Position numbers and translations under genes: made by a program
From: a virus
Virus record (IMG/VR): IMGVR_UViG_3300017963_000239
Location: 17,880 to 81,879 of that record
Length of the DNA stretch: 64,000 bases
Strand: one strand, 5' to 3'
The notes under the pieces: model-generated
Databases searched by the model: none
What the model was told of the DNA's origin: nothing
The model's input: the letters and a program-made list of their open reading frames with translations, nothing else
Shown here: in pieces, positions 34,158 through 43,577 of the stretch
Layout: the number at the start of each line of letters is the position of its first letter
Numbering within the stretch: the stretch's first letter is position 1

Positions 34158-37100
34158 ATGAGTTTGAATTTCTTAGGGCTCGGCTTCTCCTTCGGCGCGA
34201 AGGATATGGGGCTCAAGAAGCTCCAGCAGCAGGTGACCACCGGCTTCGAGGGGATCAACAAGGAGATGGGGCGTCTCCACGAGACGTCCCAGCCCGCCTT
34301 CGACTTCGTTACCGACGCCATGGAAGGCGTCGACTCGGTACTCGCGCGACAGGAGAAGCGTGTAGGCGAGTGGAGCCAGTCGTTCGCGGACTCGATTGAT
34401 CGCGTGGCTGGAATGCCTCAGCAGGTGACGGACGCCTTCCAGCCTCTGTCGGACTCCCTGCGCAGAGGAGCCGAGTCGGTGTCGCGGACGTGGGAAGGCA
34501 CGTTCGGTAAGAGCTTCGCTGCGGTCGGGGAAGGGTTCGACAAGCTCAAGATGCGGATGGGCGGCATCGTGGCCGCCACGGAGCCTCTGACCAAGAAGTT
34601 CCGTCCGGTGTTCAAGATCGGCGCGGAGGGCGCCAAGTTGTTCGGGAATGCCATGCAAGGCATCTTGGACAAGTTCCGCGGGCTGGGCGACGACGTAGAG
34701 GAGAGCGAGGGGATTCTCAAGAAGTTCACCTTCTTCTTCAAGAAGAGGGGGGCGGAGATCGGCAAGACTCAGCAGGTCATCGAGACGGGCTTCGATGGCA
34801 TCAAGACGATGGTTCACAAGATGAACCAGCTCTTGCGCGTCAACAAGCTGCGCGGCTTCATGGAGGCGATCTCCGTAGGCACGCTGTCGAAGATCTCCGG
34901 CGCGCTGCAGAACCTCGGCTCCGCCGGGATGAACCTCACCACAGGGCTCGAAGCGCAGGGCGTAGCGCTGGCAAAGCAGTCGAAGGCCACAGCGGTCAAC
35001 CTTGGTCTTACCGGCAAGGAGCTACGGAAAGTTTCTGGGCAAGCATCCGGCATGGCTCTCGGGCTCAACATCGGGGCCGAGCAGGCCACCCAAGCCATCG
35101 TCGGGTTCAAGGACGCTGCCGGAGAGATGGGGCTCATCGGCATTTCGTCCTCGGCAGACCTCGCCAAGCTAACTGAGGTCACGGGGCTAAGCGCCAAGGA
35201 TCTTGCCCTGCAGCTTCGCACGATGCGCAAGACTTTCGGGCTTGCGGACGACGACATCAAGGGGCTGATGTCCAGCTTCACCTCGATGGGGCAGGTAACC
35301 CGAGACGTCGCTGGCGGAATCGGGACGCTGCCTGAGGTGATGCAGCGCATGAGCAAGCAGGCGGAGCTTATGGGGCGCAAGCTCGACCCCAAGCAGCTCG
35401 CCAACTTCGCGAAGCAGACGGCAGCTCTTTCGGCCGGGCTTTACAAGATCACAGGGAGTGCCGACCAGGCTCGGCAGCAGTCCAGTGAGCTAGCTGACGC
35501 CATGCTCGGCGCGCAGAAGGAGTTTGCCAACATGTTCGCCGGCACGGCCAACGACCTGCCGGGGTTCGTCAAGGAGTTGGCCATCATGGGCGGCGACGTG
35601 GATGCCGCCTTCGAACTCATCGACCGTGGTCCTGCGGGCTTCGTGGAGGGTCTGAAGATGATGCTTCAGAACGCCAAGAAGTCCGGGGCGGACATGGATC
35701 AGGTGATGAACTTCATGCGCGGTCGGTTGGAGGCTGCGGGTATCACCAACACCGACACCATCATGTCGTTCCTGCGAACGACGGACGACGAAGTGCTCGA
35801 CGTGATGAAGTCGGTGCACAAGTCCACCGCGAGCCTCGGGAAGCTCGCCAAGGAGGGATTCTCGACGGGGCGCACGCTACAGGAAGCGTTCGACTTGGCA
35901 AGGGACTCGGCCATCGCGCACTTCCGAGCTGGCGGAAAGGCGAGCAAGACTTTTCTGAAGGACTTCACCAAGTCGGCTACGGCGTTCAACAAGATCTTGG
36001 ACGAGACGAGCAAGAAGGGCGGCCCGCTAGGCAAGTTCGTCGACCAGCTCCGCGACGTGCACCGTTTGGGGGCCGCGGGGCTGCTTCCTCGCGAGATGCA
36101 GGGGGCCGGTGTCTTGTTGGGGGAGATCATCTCCCAGCTCGGCCCGCTACTTGGCATTCTCGGTGGGGCCATTGTTTTCTTCCCTGGTCTGACCGCAGTG
36201 CTGGGGCCGCTGGTCACGGTGCTCGGGCTGTTCTCGATCAATCTGTTCAAGGCCAAGATGGCGGGGCAGTCGTGGTCGGAGGCGTTCCAGACCGCTTTCC
36301 AGGACACACTGAAGATCGTCAAGAAGGCGTTCACGTACTTCAAGCAGGCCATCCCGAAGTTCATCGCGGCGGCCAAGAAGATTCTGCCCGGCATCATCAA
36401 GGCCATCGCGAAGGAGATCCCGAACGTCCTGGCGGTGTTCTCGGAGATTCAGGATGCCGTGATCGAAGCGGTCATCAAGTACGCCCCCAAGATCGCAAAA
36501 GCCTTCGTGAAACTCGTCGAGAAGGTTGTTGAGCGGTTCGGGAAGTTCGCCCCGAAGCTCATCGAGGCGTTCACCACGTTGATTGACAAGCTGGTGGAGG
36601 CGCTGCCGGGCATCGTCCCGAAGCTGGTGGAGGCATTCGGCAAGGTTCTCGACGCGGTCATCAAGGGTCTAGTGAAGATCGTACCGGGCCTGGTCGGCGT
36701 GATCGTGGAGGTGGTTCCTACTCTGATCAAAGGTTTGGCGGATGCGCTTCCTAAGGTCGTTGGAGCCATAGCCAAGCTGGCTCCTACGCTCATCGAGGGG
36801 CTGGTCAGCATCCTCGTGTCTCTAGCAGGAGAGCTTCCAAATCTTCTTGGGAAGCTCATTCCTGCTGTGATCGACGGTCTTCAGGCCATCATCGAGGCGA
36901 TCATCAAGGAGGCGCCAAAGCTGTTCGACGCCATCTTGGATGCCGTCGTGGGAATTGCAGAGAAGCTGCCTGAGATGCTTCCGCAGCTCGTCAAGGCAAT
37001 CATGAAGCTCCTCCCCAAGCTCATCAAGGGCTTGGCGAAGATGATCGCCTCGTTGGCGAATGCGCTTCCTAAGATCTTGCCTCCGCTTCTAGACGCGTTC

Positions 37101-38993
37101 GTGAAGGGCATCTTGCTCATCGTCGAGATGCTTCCCGACATCATCCCTGATCTGGTCAAAGCGCTCATCACGGTCATCGAAGCGCTGACCAAGGCGGCCC
37201 CCAAGATCTTGCCCATCGTGGTCAAGGCGTTCATGGCCTTGTTCATGGGGCTGGTGAAAGCGCTGCCTCCGATTCTCCCCGCGTTGGTTTCGGGAATCAT
37301 CGATCTGCTGAAGGCCACCCTACCACTGCTGGGTAAAGCTGTGTGGGAGATCGCCAAGCAGCTGTGGAACATGATTTTCGCGGTGGGCGACCAGAACATC
37401 ATCACGCAGCTTATCGACGGCTTGGTGGACTTGGTTGTTGGTTTGGCCAAGGGTCTTCAGGAGTTGATCGACAAGTACATCATCAATCCTCTCGCCGACA
37501 TTTGGTCGTTGCTGGAAATCCCCTCGCTGGATGACTTGTGGAAGGACTTCAAGAAGGGTCTGGAGGCTGTAGGGAAGTTCTTCGACAAGTGGTTCGTCGA
37601 GCCCTTCCGCGTCTTCTTCGGGTGGTTCGAAGAGATCTGGGATCACTTGTTCGGCAACTCGTGGGTGCTCGACACTTTCACGGATGTGTCGAAGGGCATC
37701 CAGAAGATCTGGGACACGATCAAGGGGATCATCAAGGAGGTCTTCGACTTCTTCAAGAAGATCGCCAAGAGCGTCATCCGTTGGGTCCAGAAGCGGTTCG
37801 GCAAGTTCTTCGATTACGTCGAAGGCATGTGGACCAAGTTCGTGGAGTGGGTCGAGAAGGCTATCGAGGGGGTAAAGAGCGCTTTCCGCAGCATGAAGGA
37901 AAAGCTCACCGAGATCTTCAATGGGATCTTGGATGCTGCGAAGAAGCTCTGGCAGGACGTCGTCGATTCCGCGAAGAACATCTGGAACGACATGAAGGCG
38001 GCGTGGGGAGATCTGAAGAAGTTCTTCTCCGACATCTTCGCCGGGATCAAGGATTCCGTCATGGCGCCGGTCGACGCCATGGTCAAGTACGTCAAGGACG
38101 CTTGGGACGATGGTCAGGGGGGAGGTATTCGAGGGTGGTGGGAGAAGGCCAAGACGGTCTTTAGCGACATCTTCGAGGCCATCGCGAGGTCGGTGCGGGC
38201 TGCTTTCAAGAAGGTGACTGACTGGCTGAAGGACGCGTTGGGGCCGTTGAAGGGGCTGATCGAAACCCTGGACGGCTTGGTCGACAAGGTGTTCCGGAAC
38301 TCGATCCACGACGACATAGACGAGTCGATGGGGTTGTCCGCGAAGTACATTCAGGACAACGGTAAGATCATGACTGACTCGTGGGCGGCGACGATGAAGT
38401 CCATCTACGACACGGGGATCAAGGAGTTCAAGAACATCGAGGCGGCCACGAAGACGCACACGCAGAACCAGCTCAAGACGATGGAGGGCTTCCTGGGTAA
38501 GCTGAAGGGGGCATTCAAGAAAGCCTTCGAGGAGATGGACCTCTCTTCGCAGGACTTGACTGCCAACCTACGCTCTGCGGTCGACGACGTCGTGGAGATG
38601 GTCAACGAGGTTACCCGAGCGTTCCGCACTTTGCGCCGGGCGCAGGGGGCTGTGGAAGCCGCTAAGGCGCAGGCAATCGAGAAAGCCAAAGAGGAAGCCA
38701 AGGAGCTGGAGATCGCCACCGCCGAGACTCTTCGGATTGTGAGTGGCGATGCCGGGCACATCGTGAACGCCGTGAACCAACCGGACTGGTGGCGCAAGGA
38801 GGCGAGGATCACGTTCAACCAGATGGTGGAGGTATTGCAGGACGTGGTTCAGTCCACCAACAGCGTGAAGTCCTCGGTGGACGAGGTGAAGACCGCCGTC
38901 AAGCAGCGGCCTATCGGTTCCACGGCGGCGAGGAAGGCGGCGGCTACGGGAAACCCACCAATCACCGGATCTTCCAGATCTCCTCGACCCTAG
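34158..38993 (+). CDS. Tape measure protein
   Basis: 1611 residues, the longest gene of the window and in the canonical place. N-terminal coiled-coil region, a hydrophobic stretch near 650-700 (IGQ/LGGAIVFFPGLTAVLGPLV), then about 300 residues of short amphipathic repeats (KALPKILPxLVKAL type) and more coiled coil. It sets tail length and is injected with DNA. The central repeats LPKIVxxL-type pattern could be membrane-active. The start at ATG 34158 follows TTGGTGG. Confidence 0.93.
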   Translation: MSLNFLGLGFSFGAKDMGLKKLQQQVTTGFEGINKEMGRLHETSQPAFDFVTDAMEGVDSVLARQEKRVGEWSQSFADSIDRVAGMPQQVTDAFQPLSDSLRRGAESVSRTWEGTFGKSFAAVGEGFDKLKMRMGGIVAATEPLTKKFRPVFKIGAEGAKLFGNAMQGILDKFRGLGDDVEESEGILKKFTFFFKKRGAEIGKTQQVIETGFDGIKTMVHKMNQLLRVNKLRGFMEAISVGTLSKISGALQNLGSAGMNLTTGLEAQGVALAKQSKATAVNLGLTGKELRKVSGQASGMALGLNIGAEQATQAIVGFKDAAGEMGLIGISSSADLAKLTEVTGLSAKDLALQLRTMRKTFGLADDDIKGLMSSFTSMGQVTRDVAGGIGTLPEVMQRMSKQAELMGRKLDPKQLANFAKQTAALSAGLYKITGSADQARQQSSELADAMLGAQKEFANMFAGTANDLPGFVKELAIMGGDVDAAFELIDRGPAGFVEGLKMMLQNAKKSGADMDQVMNFMRGRLEAAGITNTDTIMSFLRTTDDEVLDVMKSVHKSTASLGKLAKEGFSTGRTLQEAFDLARDSAIAHFRAGGKASKTFLKDFTKSATAFNKILDETSKKGGPLGKFVDQLRDVHRLGAAGLLPREMQGAGVLLGEIISQLGPLLGILGGAIVFFPGLTAVLGPLVTVLGLFSINLFKAKMAGQSWSEAFQTAFQDTLKIVKKAFTYFKQAIPKFIAAAKKILPGIIKAIAKEIPNVLAVFSEIQDAVIEAVIKYAPKIAKAFVKLVEKVVERFGKFAPKLIEAFTTLIDKLVEALPGIVPKLVEAFGKVLDAVIKGLVKIVPGLVGVIVEVVPTLIKGLADALPKVVGAIAKLAPTLIEGLVSILVSLAGELPNLLGKLIPAVIDGLQAIIEAIIKEAPKLFDAILDAVVGIAEKLPEMLPQLVKAIMKLLPKLIKGLAKMIASLANALPKILPPLLDAFVKGILLIVEMLPDIIPDLVKALITVIEALTKAAPKILPIVVKAFMALFMGLVKALPPILPALVSGIIDLLKATLPLLGKAVWEIAKQLWNMIFAVGDQNIITQLIDGLVDLVVGLAKGLQELIDKYIINPLADIWSLLEIPSLDDLWKDFKKGLEAVGKFFDKWFVEPFRVFFGWFEEIWDHLFGNSWVLDTFTDVSKGIQKIWDTIKGIIKEVFDFFKKIAKSVIRWVQKRFGKFFDYVEGMWTKFVEWVEKAIEGVKSAFRSMKEKLTEIFNGILDAAKKLWQDVVDSAKNIWNDMKAAWGDLKKFFSDIFAGIKDSVMAPVDAMVKYVKDAWDDGQGGGIRGWWEKAKTVFSDIFEAIARSVRAAFKKVTDWLKDALGPLKGLIETLDGLVDKVFRNSIHDDIDESMGLSAKYIQDNGKIMTDSWAATMKSIYDTGIKEFKNIEAATKTHTQNQLKTMEGFLGKLKGAFKKAFEEMDLSSQDLTANLRSAVDDVVEMVNEVTRAFRTLRRAQGAVEAAKAQAIEKAKEEAKELEIATAETLRIVSGDAGHIVNAVNQPDWWRKEARITFNQMVEVLQDVVQSTNSVKSSVDEVKTAVKQRPIGSTAARKAAATGNPPITGSSRSPRP
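36400..37380 (+). repeat. Amphipathic 15-25-residue repeats in the tape measure gene
   Basis: The encoded protein repeats the pattern L-P-x-(I/L)-(I/L)-x-x-(L/F)-(V/I)-x-(A/G) followed by K-x-L-x-x-x-x about twice per 50 residues. DNA copies are diverged, so an old duplication series. Confidence 0.6.
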
Positions 38994-39003
38994 TGAGTAG
39001 AAG

Positions 39004-39333
39004 ATGGCAGCAACGGTAAAAACACGAAGCCGGCTTCGGTTCTACGACCTCGTGTTCGTCGAAGGGACAGATGGTGCGGAATACGAGTTCTGGGACCAGA
39101 ACGAGATGCCCGATATTCCGATCAACATCGACGACATCAAGGTCAGGGTGAAGTCGACGGACCGGCTAGACCTACTGGCTTTCAAGTACTACGGGGACGC
39201 CGTGTTGTGGTGGGTCATTGCGGTAGCGAACGACATCGAGCTGGTGCAGACACAGTTGAACGAAGGGGACGTGATCCGTATCCCTTCTCCGACCTATGTG
39301 CAGCAGACGTTGTTCAAGGGGGCGGTGTTCTAG
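39004..39333 (+). CDS. LysM-like baseplate wedge protein (gp53-like)
   Basis: 109 residues. DRLDLLAFKYYGDAVLWWVIAVANDI and later GDVIRIPSP form the LysM-type fold of phage tail protein X and T4 gp53, which joins baseplate wedges or hub. Sits between the tape measure and hub genes, as in contractile-tail phages. ATG 39004, ten bases after the tape measure stop. Confidence 0.8.
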   Translation: MAATVKTRSRLRFYDLVFVEGTDGAEYEFWDQNEMPDIPINIDDIKVRVKSTDRLDLLAFKYYGDAVLWWVIAVANDIELVQTQLNEGDVIRIPSPTYVQQTLFKGAVF

Positions 39334-40725
39334 ATGGCGACCTTGTACGACTTTGCGAACCCGGTGATGGTAGCCGCCATTGTGAATCCGGACGACACTA
39401 GGATCCCTCTGTGGTCCAACTCCTACGTGGATGGGGAACTTCCCCCGCTTCCAGTCTTGCAGGACTTGTCGATCCAGCTTCTGCTCAACAACTTCCCCAT
39501 CATCACGGCGACGCTAGCGGGTCCGTATGAGTACATGATTCGGCTTCTCAACGACGAGAAGATTCAGTACGGCTCTTCTCACATTCAGGTCCAGTTTGGA
39601 TACGCCCTGTCGTCCGGAGCAGCCGTTCTATCTCCCGTGTTTACAGGGCTTCTGACCACCCCAGACGTGTCGATCTCTGCCGAAGAAGTGACTATTGGGC
39701 TTGTTAGCCAGCCTGTGTTGGGCTTTAGCGCGACGAGAACGACGGCCCCCAACCACTACTACCATCGATCTAGGTTGCAGATCATAAAGAGCCTGCTCGC
39801 TGGCCCTGACCCCGACAATCCAAGAAAGATCGACGTAAACACAGACGCTGTCGAAGCCGGGGGGTTTGCTACCGACGCTCAGAAGCTGTTGTTGCTCGAC
39901 AGGCAGCCCACTTTCTCCGCGGGCTATTTGACGGAGTGGACGCTTATCCAGAGATTGATCAAGGAAAGCAAGTGCTGGTTCACTTTTGAGCAGCAGGAGC
40001 TAGGTAGCGCCCTGCTACGTATCTTCCCAGTCGACACACAGTGGATCTCTGAGCCAGGCTGGCGATTTCAGCTTTTTCCTGGGGACATCACCGAGGAGAT
40101 TTCCACGGGCGGGGGCATCGGCCCCGCCACCGGCGTGTACCCCATCCTTACCTTCAACACGCCCACGCAAGCTGTTTTCTACCCAGCCTCCATTTTGGGC
40201 GCCCACTCGGCCGGGATCGACGACAAGACTGGAGAGGTTGTCCACAACAGCTTTGCGGACAAGGACAAGTTTGGGGGTAAGCCCGTCAATCGGTCAGGCC
40301 CTGGCACAGCGAGGGGGAAGAAGGGGGCGTTTCAGGAGCCGGATAAGAAGAACGGCGCCGCCATGGACATATTCCACTCGGACAACCCAAACGCCAAGAA
40401 GCACGCGGAGAAAGTCCACGCGGAGATCGGATCCATGACAAAGAACGGGGGAGCTAGAATCGAGGTAGAGACGTTGGGGGTTCCCGATTTGCTTCCGGGG
40501 CGCACGGCTCAGATCGACGGCATGGGGCCACGGTTCGACTGGAACTACGGAATCTACGAGGTAGTACACACCTTAGGGTCTAGCGGCTTCAGCACGCAGT
40601 GGGTGGGTTACTACAACAGTGCCTTTGTTCAGGGTGAGGTCATCAAGGCGTTTGGTCTTGTTGAGAACCCTCCAGCTAAGGCGGGGGAAGAGGGGGCTTC
40701 GACGGATGGGGGGTCAGGGACATGA
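39334..40725 (+). CDS. Baseplate hub protein (gpD/T4 gp27-like)
   Basis: 463 residues starting right after the preceding stop. Order of features fits late-control protein D: beta-rich N-terminus, central region with LSIQLLLNNFPIITATL, and a C-terminal segment LPGRTAQIDGMGPRFDWNYGIYEVVHTLGSSGFST typical for the domain that recurs in gpD, VgrG and gp27. Forms the trimeric hub on which the spike sits. A Gly/Lys-rich linker lies near 320-345. Confidence 0.82.
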   Translation: MATLYDFANPVMVAAIVNPDDTRIPLWSNSYVDGELPPLPVLQDLSIQLLLNNFPIITATLAGPYEYMIRLLNDEKIQYGSSHIQVQFGYALSSGAAVLSPVFTGLLTTPDVSISAEEVTIGLVSQPVLGFSATRTTAPNHYYHRSRLQIIKSLLAGPDPDNPRKIDVNTDAVEAGGFATDAQKLLLLDRQPTFSAGYLTEWTLIQRLIKESKCWFTFEQQELGSALLRIFPVDTQWISEPGWRFQLFPGDITEEISTGGGIGPATGVYPILTFNTPTQAVFYPASILGAHSAGIDDKTGEVVHNSFADKDKFGGKPVNRSGPGTARGKKGAFQEPDKKNGAAMDIFHSDNPNAKKHAEKVHAEIGSMTKNGGARIEVETLGVPDLLPGRTAQIDGMGPRFDWNYGIYEVVHTLGSSGFSTQWVGYYNSAFVQGEVIKAFGLVENPPAKAGEEGASTDGGSGT

Positions 40726-41681
40726 GGACCGTAGAAGAGCTGGAAGAAAGCGTCGCCCACTTTGGGATGGAGGACACGTTCCGTACTTACTACAGTTCCT
40801 ACAAAGCGATCGTTAGAGACAACGAGGACCCCGAGGAGCGGGGGAGGATTCAGATTTCTTGTCCTGAGGTCGGGCACGACGAGAATTTGCCCGCGGTGGA
40901 TGTCTGGGTTCCTCCGGCGGCGGACATTGCTGGAGATCGCTTTGGGTGGTTCAACCCCCCTCTTGTCGGATCCTATGTTCGGGTGGAGTTCGACAACGGG
41001 GATCCTTCTATTCCCAAAGCGTACTACGGGGGGTTTTTCACTGTCCCCTCCGGGAAGTGTCCGATCCCCTCCGAGTTTGGGTATGTGGACGGCAAGCCTC
41101 AGAAGCGGGGCTTTCGTTCGCGGGCCGGGCACTACTTGCTGTTCAACGATGCTGCGGGGGAGGAGAAGGTCGAGCTGTTCTGGCACCAGATTTCTTCTGG
41201 GGACCCGGCGGCGTCCGATCCAGACAAGGTGGCGGCGGATATGGCGGGGGGCGACAAGTTCGCGGTGCTTTCGTTCAACGAGGACGCCGTGCAGATCAGA
41301 GACGCCGAGGGGCAGTTGTTCGTGCTCAACACGAAGGAGAAGCAGATCACTCTTCAGGACGCGAACGGGAACTTGATCACGACTAGCGCGGACGGTATCT
41401 CGCTCATCGACGGCAAGAGCAGCATCGGGATGGATGGGAAGGGAGACGTCAATATCATCGCGGCCAAGAACCTCAATCTCAACGCGCCCAACATCAACCT
41501 GAAGAGCGGTGGGGTGTACTTGGGCGACGGTGCGGCGTTGTCAGTGGCCGTCGCGGACCTTCTTCTTCCTTGGCTCGCATCCCACACCCACAACGTGCCG
41601 CCGCCTGTGGGTGCGCCTACGGCTCCTCCGCTCGCGCCTCCCCCGCCCTTCAAGTCAGATGCCATCAAGGTGAAGGTGTGA
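40722..41681 (+). CDS. Baseplate spike protein (gpV/gp5 OB-fold and beta-helix)
   Basis: 319 residues, ATGA overlap with the hub. N-terminal OB-fold (YKAIVRDNEDPEERGRIQISCPEVG ... VEFDNGDPSIPKAYYGG), then beta-helical repeats (DAEGQLFVLNTKEKQITLQDANGN, GDVNIIAAKNLNLNAPNINLKSGG) and a C-terminal SHTHNVP with Pro-rich tail. It pierces the host membrane at the tail tip. The HTHxVP motif often marks the tip metal site. Confidence 0.87.
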   Translation: MRTVEELEESVAHFGMEDTFRTYYSSYKAIVRDNEDPEERGRIQISCPEVGHDENLPAVDVWVPPAADIAGDRFGWFNPPLVGSYVRVEFDNGDPSIPKAYYGGFFTVPSGKCPIPSEFGYVDGKPQKRGFRSRAGHYLLFNDAAGEEKVELFWHQISSGDPAASDPDKVAADMAGGDKFAVLSFNEDAVQIRDAEGQLFVLNTKEKQITLQDANGNLITTSADGISLIDGKSSIGMDGKGDVNIIAAKNLNLNAPNINLKSGGVYLGDGAALSVAVADLLLPWLASHTHNVPPPVGAPTAPPLAPPPPFKSDAIKVKV

Positions 41682-41686
41682 AGTGA

Positions 41687-42052
41687 ATGGCTTCGAAGTG
41701 TGCTCTTCCCCCCTTTCCTCCCACGCTCTCGTTGCCAGGGCTCCCCGCGTTGCCGGGGCTTCCCGGACTGCCTGCGCTGCCGGGGCTCCCTTCACTTCCG
41801 ACCATCGACCTGCCATTCCCATCCATTCCCTTCCCGTCGCTTTCGTTGCCGGGGCTCCCCGGACTGCCGGGGCTCCCCGGACTGCCGTCTCTTCCGACGC
41901 TCCCTTCACTTCCGACCATCGACCTCCCCTTCCCGTCGATCCCCTTTCCCTCTCTTTCTCTTCCTGGCCTCCCCGCGCTCCCAGGGCTTCCGGGTCTCCC
42001 AGCTCTCCCGAAGCTCCCATCTCTTCCCACTTGCCCTCTCGATGAGGTGTAG
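41687..42052 (+). CDS. Pro-Leu-Gly repeat protein of the baseplate
   Basis: 121 residues almost entirely of GLPxLP and LPFPSIPFPSLS repeats, beginning MASKCALPPFPP and ending CPLDEV. Similar low-complexity proteins with a conserved Cys near each end lie between spike and gp25 genes of other myoviruses, so I take it as real although the repeats open all three frames. Starts five bases after the spike stop. Possibly a tip or PAAR-substitute; function unknown. Confidence 0.6.
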   Translation: MASKCALPPFPPTLSLPGLPALPGLPGLPALPGLPSLPTIDLPFPSIPFPSLSLPGLPGLPGLPGLPSLPTLPSLPTIDLPFPSIPFPSLSLPGLPALPGLPGLPALPKLPSLPTCPLDEV

Positions 42053-42063
42053 ACTGAGGCACC

Positions 42064-42486
42064 ATGGCTAACGGCGACGAACCGATCTATCAGGGACTCG
42101 CTTTTCCCTTTGGCCCTGGCCCCACTTCTTTTCCAGAAGGAGCGCAAGACGACATACTCATTCGAGATGCGCTCATTCAGCTCATCCTTACGGGTTTCGG
42201 CGAGCGCGTGATGCGCCCCAACTTGGGGTCGGATGCCTTCAGCTTCGTGCACGAAGACAACGACGACCTGCTGAAGTCGGCCATCCGGACCACGATCGGG
42301 AACGCGGTAGCTAGGAACGAGAACAGAGTGATCCTTCAAAGAATCGACGTGCAGCGCCACCGCAACGAGGGGGAGGGCTCCTACCTGGACACGGTGATCA
42401 TCACCGTCTACTACGTCGTGCGGGCCACGCAGCAGCAAGGGCAGGTGTCGGTCGCTCTCGGTACGAACCAAGGCCCGGTGATCTAA
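42064..42486 (+). CDS. Baseplate wedge protein, GPW/gp25 family
   Basis: 140 residues. DDILIRDALIQLILTGFGERVMRPNLGSDAFSFVHE and later DTVIITVYYVVRAT are diagnostic of gp25/gpW, the initiator of sheath assembly with the EPR-like core represented by ERVMRP. TAGACT eight bases before the ATG suggests a leaderless start. Followed by the split gpJ-like gene. Confidence 0.88.
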   Translation: MANGDEPIYQGLAFPFGPGPTSFPEGAQDDILIRDALIQLILTGFGERVMRPNLGSDAFSFVHEDNDDLLKSAIRTTIGNAVARNENRVILQRIDVQRHRNEGEGSYLDTVIITVYYVVRATQQQGQVSVALGTNQGPVI

Positions 42487-42495
42487 GGAACAGCT

Positions 42496-42540
42496 ATGGC
42501 ACTCGCATCGGTCAACAGAGTCAGGTACGTCCGTGCCTAA
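42496..42540 (+). pseudogene. Severed 5' end of the gpJ-like gene
   Basis: AAGGAAC ribosome site, then ATG and codons for MALASVNRVR, identical in protein to the true start at 43548, after which the HNH gene takes over. At the DNA level six of the ten codons differ, all silently. Confidence 0.85.
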
Positions 42541-43577
42541 GAAAGCGGATCTTCTAGGACGCCGATTTGGGCGGCTCCTTGTGGTGGCTGCAGCACCCAA
42601 TCAGGGTAGGTGCACGGTTTGGGAAGTGCGGTGCGACTGCGGGGCCACGAAAGAGGTGCGCACGGATAGTCTGCGCAGCGGTAACACTAGCTCTTGTGGT
42701 TGTCTTGTAGGTCAGGGGATGAGGAAACACGGGGAGGCTCGCAAGACCGCTGAGTACACAGCGTGGCAACTGATGAAGCAAAGAGCGGGGGCGTCCAAAG
42801 GGCGCATCTGCGTAGCTTCTCGCTGGAAATATTCCTACGGGCACTTCTTGGAGGACATGAGGCGGAAATCAGATCCAGACGCCACTTTGGATCGTATCGA
42901 TTCGGATGGGCACTATGAGCCGGGGAACTGTCGCTGGGTGTCTCGAACGCAGCAAGCGCAGAATATCCGATCGAACAGACTCCTAGAGCACCAAGGGGAG
43001 ATCAAGTGCTTGACGCAGTGGGCGCGAGAAGTTGGATTGGCAGTGACTACAATATCGGGACGTTTGGGGCGTGGGTGGTCGGTGGAGCGAGCGCTGGAGA
43101 CGCCGCCGACTCATGGGACCTTCAAGCGGAAAGGTTCGCTGAAAAACGAGTACAGCGCGGAATACTCGACTTGGTCGCAGATGAAAGCTCGTTGCTACAA
43201 CCCAGACCACAAGAATTTCCCTACATACGGAGGGAGCGGAGTGAAGGTTTGCGGGCGCTGGAAAAAGTCGTTTGAGTGTTTCTTGGCAGACATGGGGCGC
43301 AGGCCCTCGGCAAAGCACTCTCTCGATCGAATCGACGTGCGGAAGGGCTATTCGCCTGAGAACTGTAGATGGGCCGACGCACGAACGCAGCAGCGCAACC
43401 GAAGCAACAACCGCCTCATAACTTTTGAAGGTCAGACTCGGTGCCTTCAAGAGTGGGCAGAGCGTCTTGGTATTGATCATCGCGTGATACGATCTCGCCT
43501 GCAACGGGGCTGGGACGAAGCTGTCGCGCTTACCACTGAGGTGTCCAATGGCTCTCGCATCAGTTAACCGTGTTCGT
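42526..43577 (+). mobile_element. HNH cassette with recoded gpJ 5' end
   Basis: From the end of the severed first ten codons to the end of their recoded copy. It contains the tandem HNH gene, whose stop lies inside the recoded copy. Confidence 0.7.
42533..43567 (+). CDS. Tandem-domain HNH/AP2-type homing endonuclease
   Basis: 344 residues from GTG 42533. N-terminal RRFGRLLVVAAAP ... RCDCGATKEVRTDSLRSGNTSSCGC zinc module, then two copies of the Y-x-x-W-x-x-M-K-x-R ... LDRID ... Y-x-x-x-NCRW nuclease/DNA-binding unit (about 80-165 and 205-300), each followed by an NR-LI/LL-x-x-x-G-x-x-x-CL-x-x-WA segment. Free-standing homing nuclease of the kind that moves among phage structural genes. The stop TAA is read from GTTAAC of the next gene. 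Confidence 0.87.
   Translation: MPKKADLLGRRFGRLLVVAAAPNQGRCTVWEVRCDCGATKEVRTDSLRSGNTSSCGCLVGQGMRKHGEARKTAEYTAWQLMKQRAGASKGRICVASRWKYSYGHFLEDMRRKSDPDATLDRIDSDGHYEPGNCRWVSRTQQAQNIRSNRLLEHQGEIKCLTQWAREVGLAVTTISGRLGRGWSVERALETPPTHGTFKRKGSLKNEYSAEYSTWSQMKARCYNPDHKNFPTYGGSGVKVCGRWKKSFECFLADMGRRPSAKHSLDRIDVRKGYSPENCRWADARTQQRNRSNNRLITFEGQTRCLQEWAERLGIDHRVIRSRLQRGWDEAVALTTEVSNGSRIS

Noticed and set aside
37320-38459. Long minus-strand frame in the tape measure gene
   Set aside because: Antisense to a clear coding region with low-complexity Leu/Asp/His composition.
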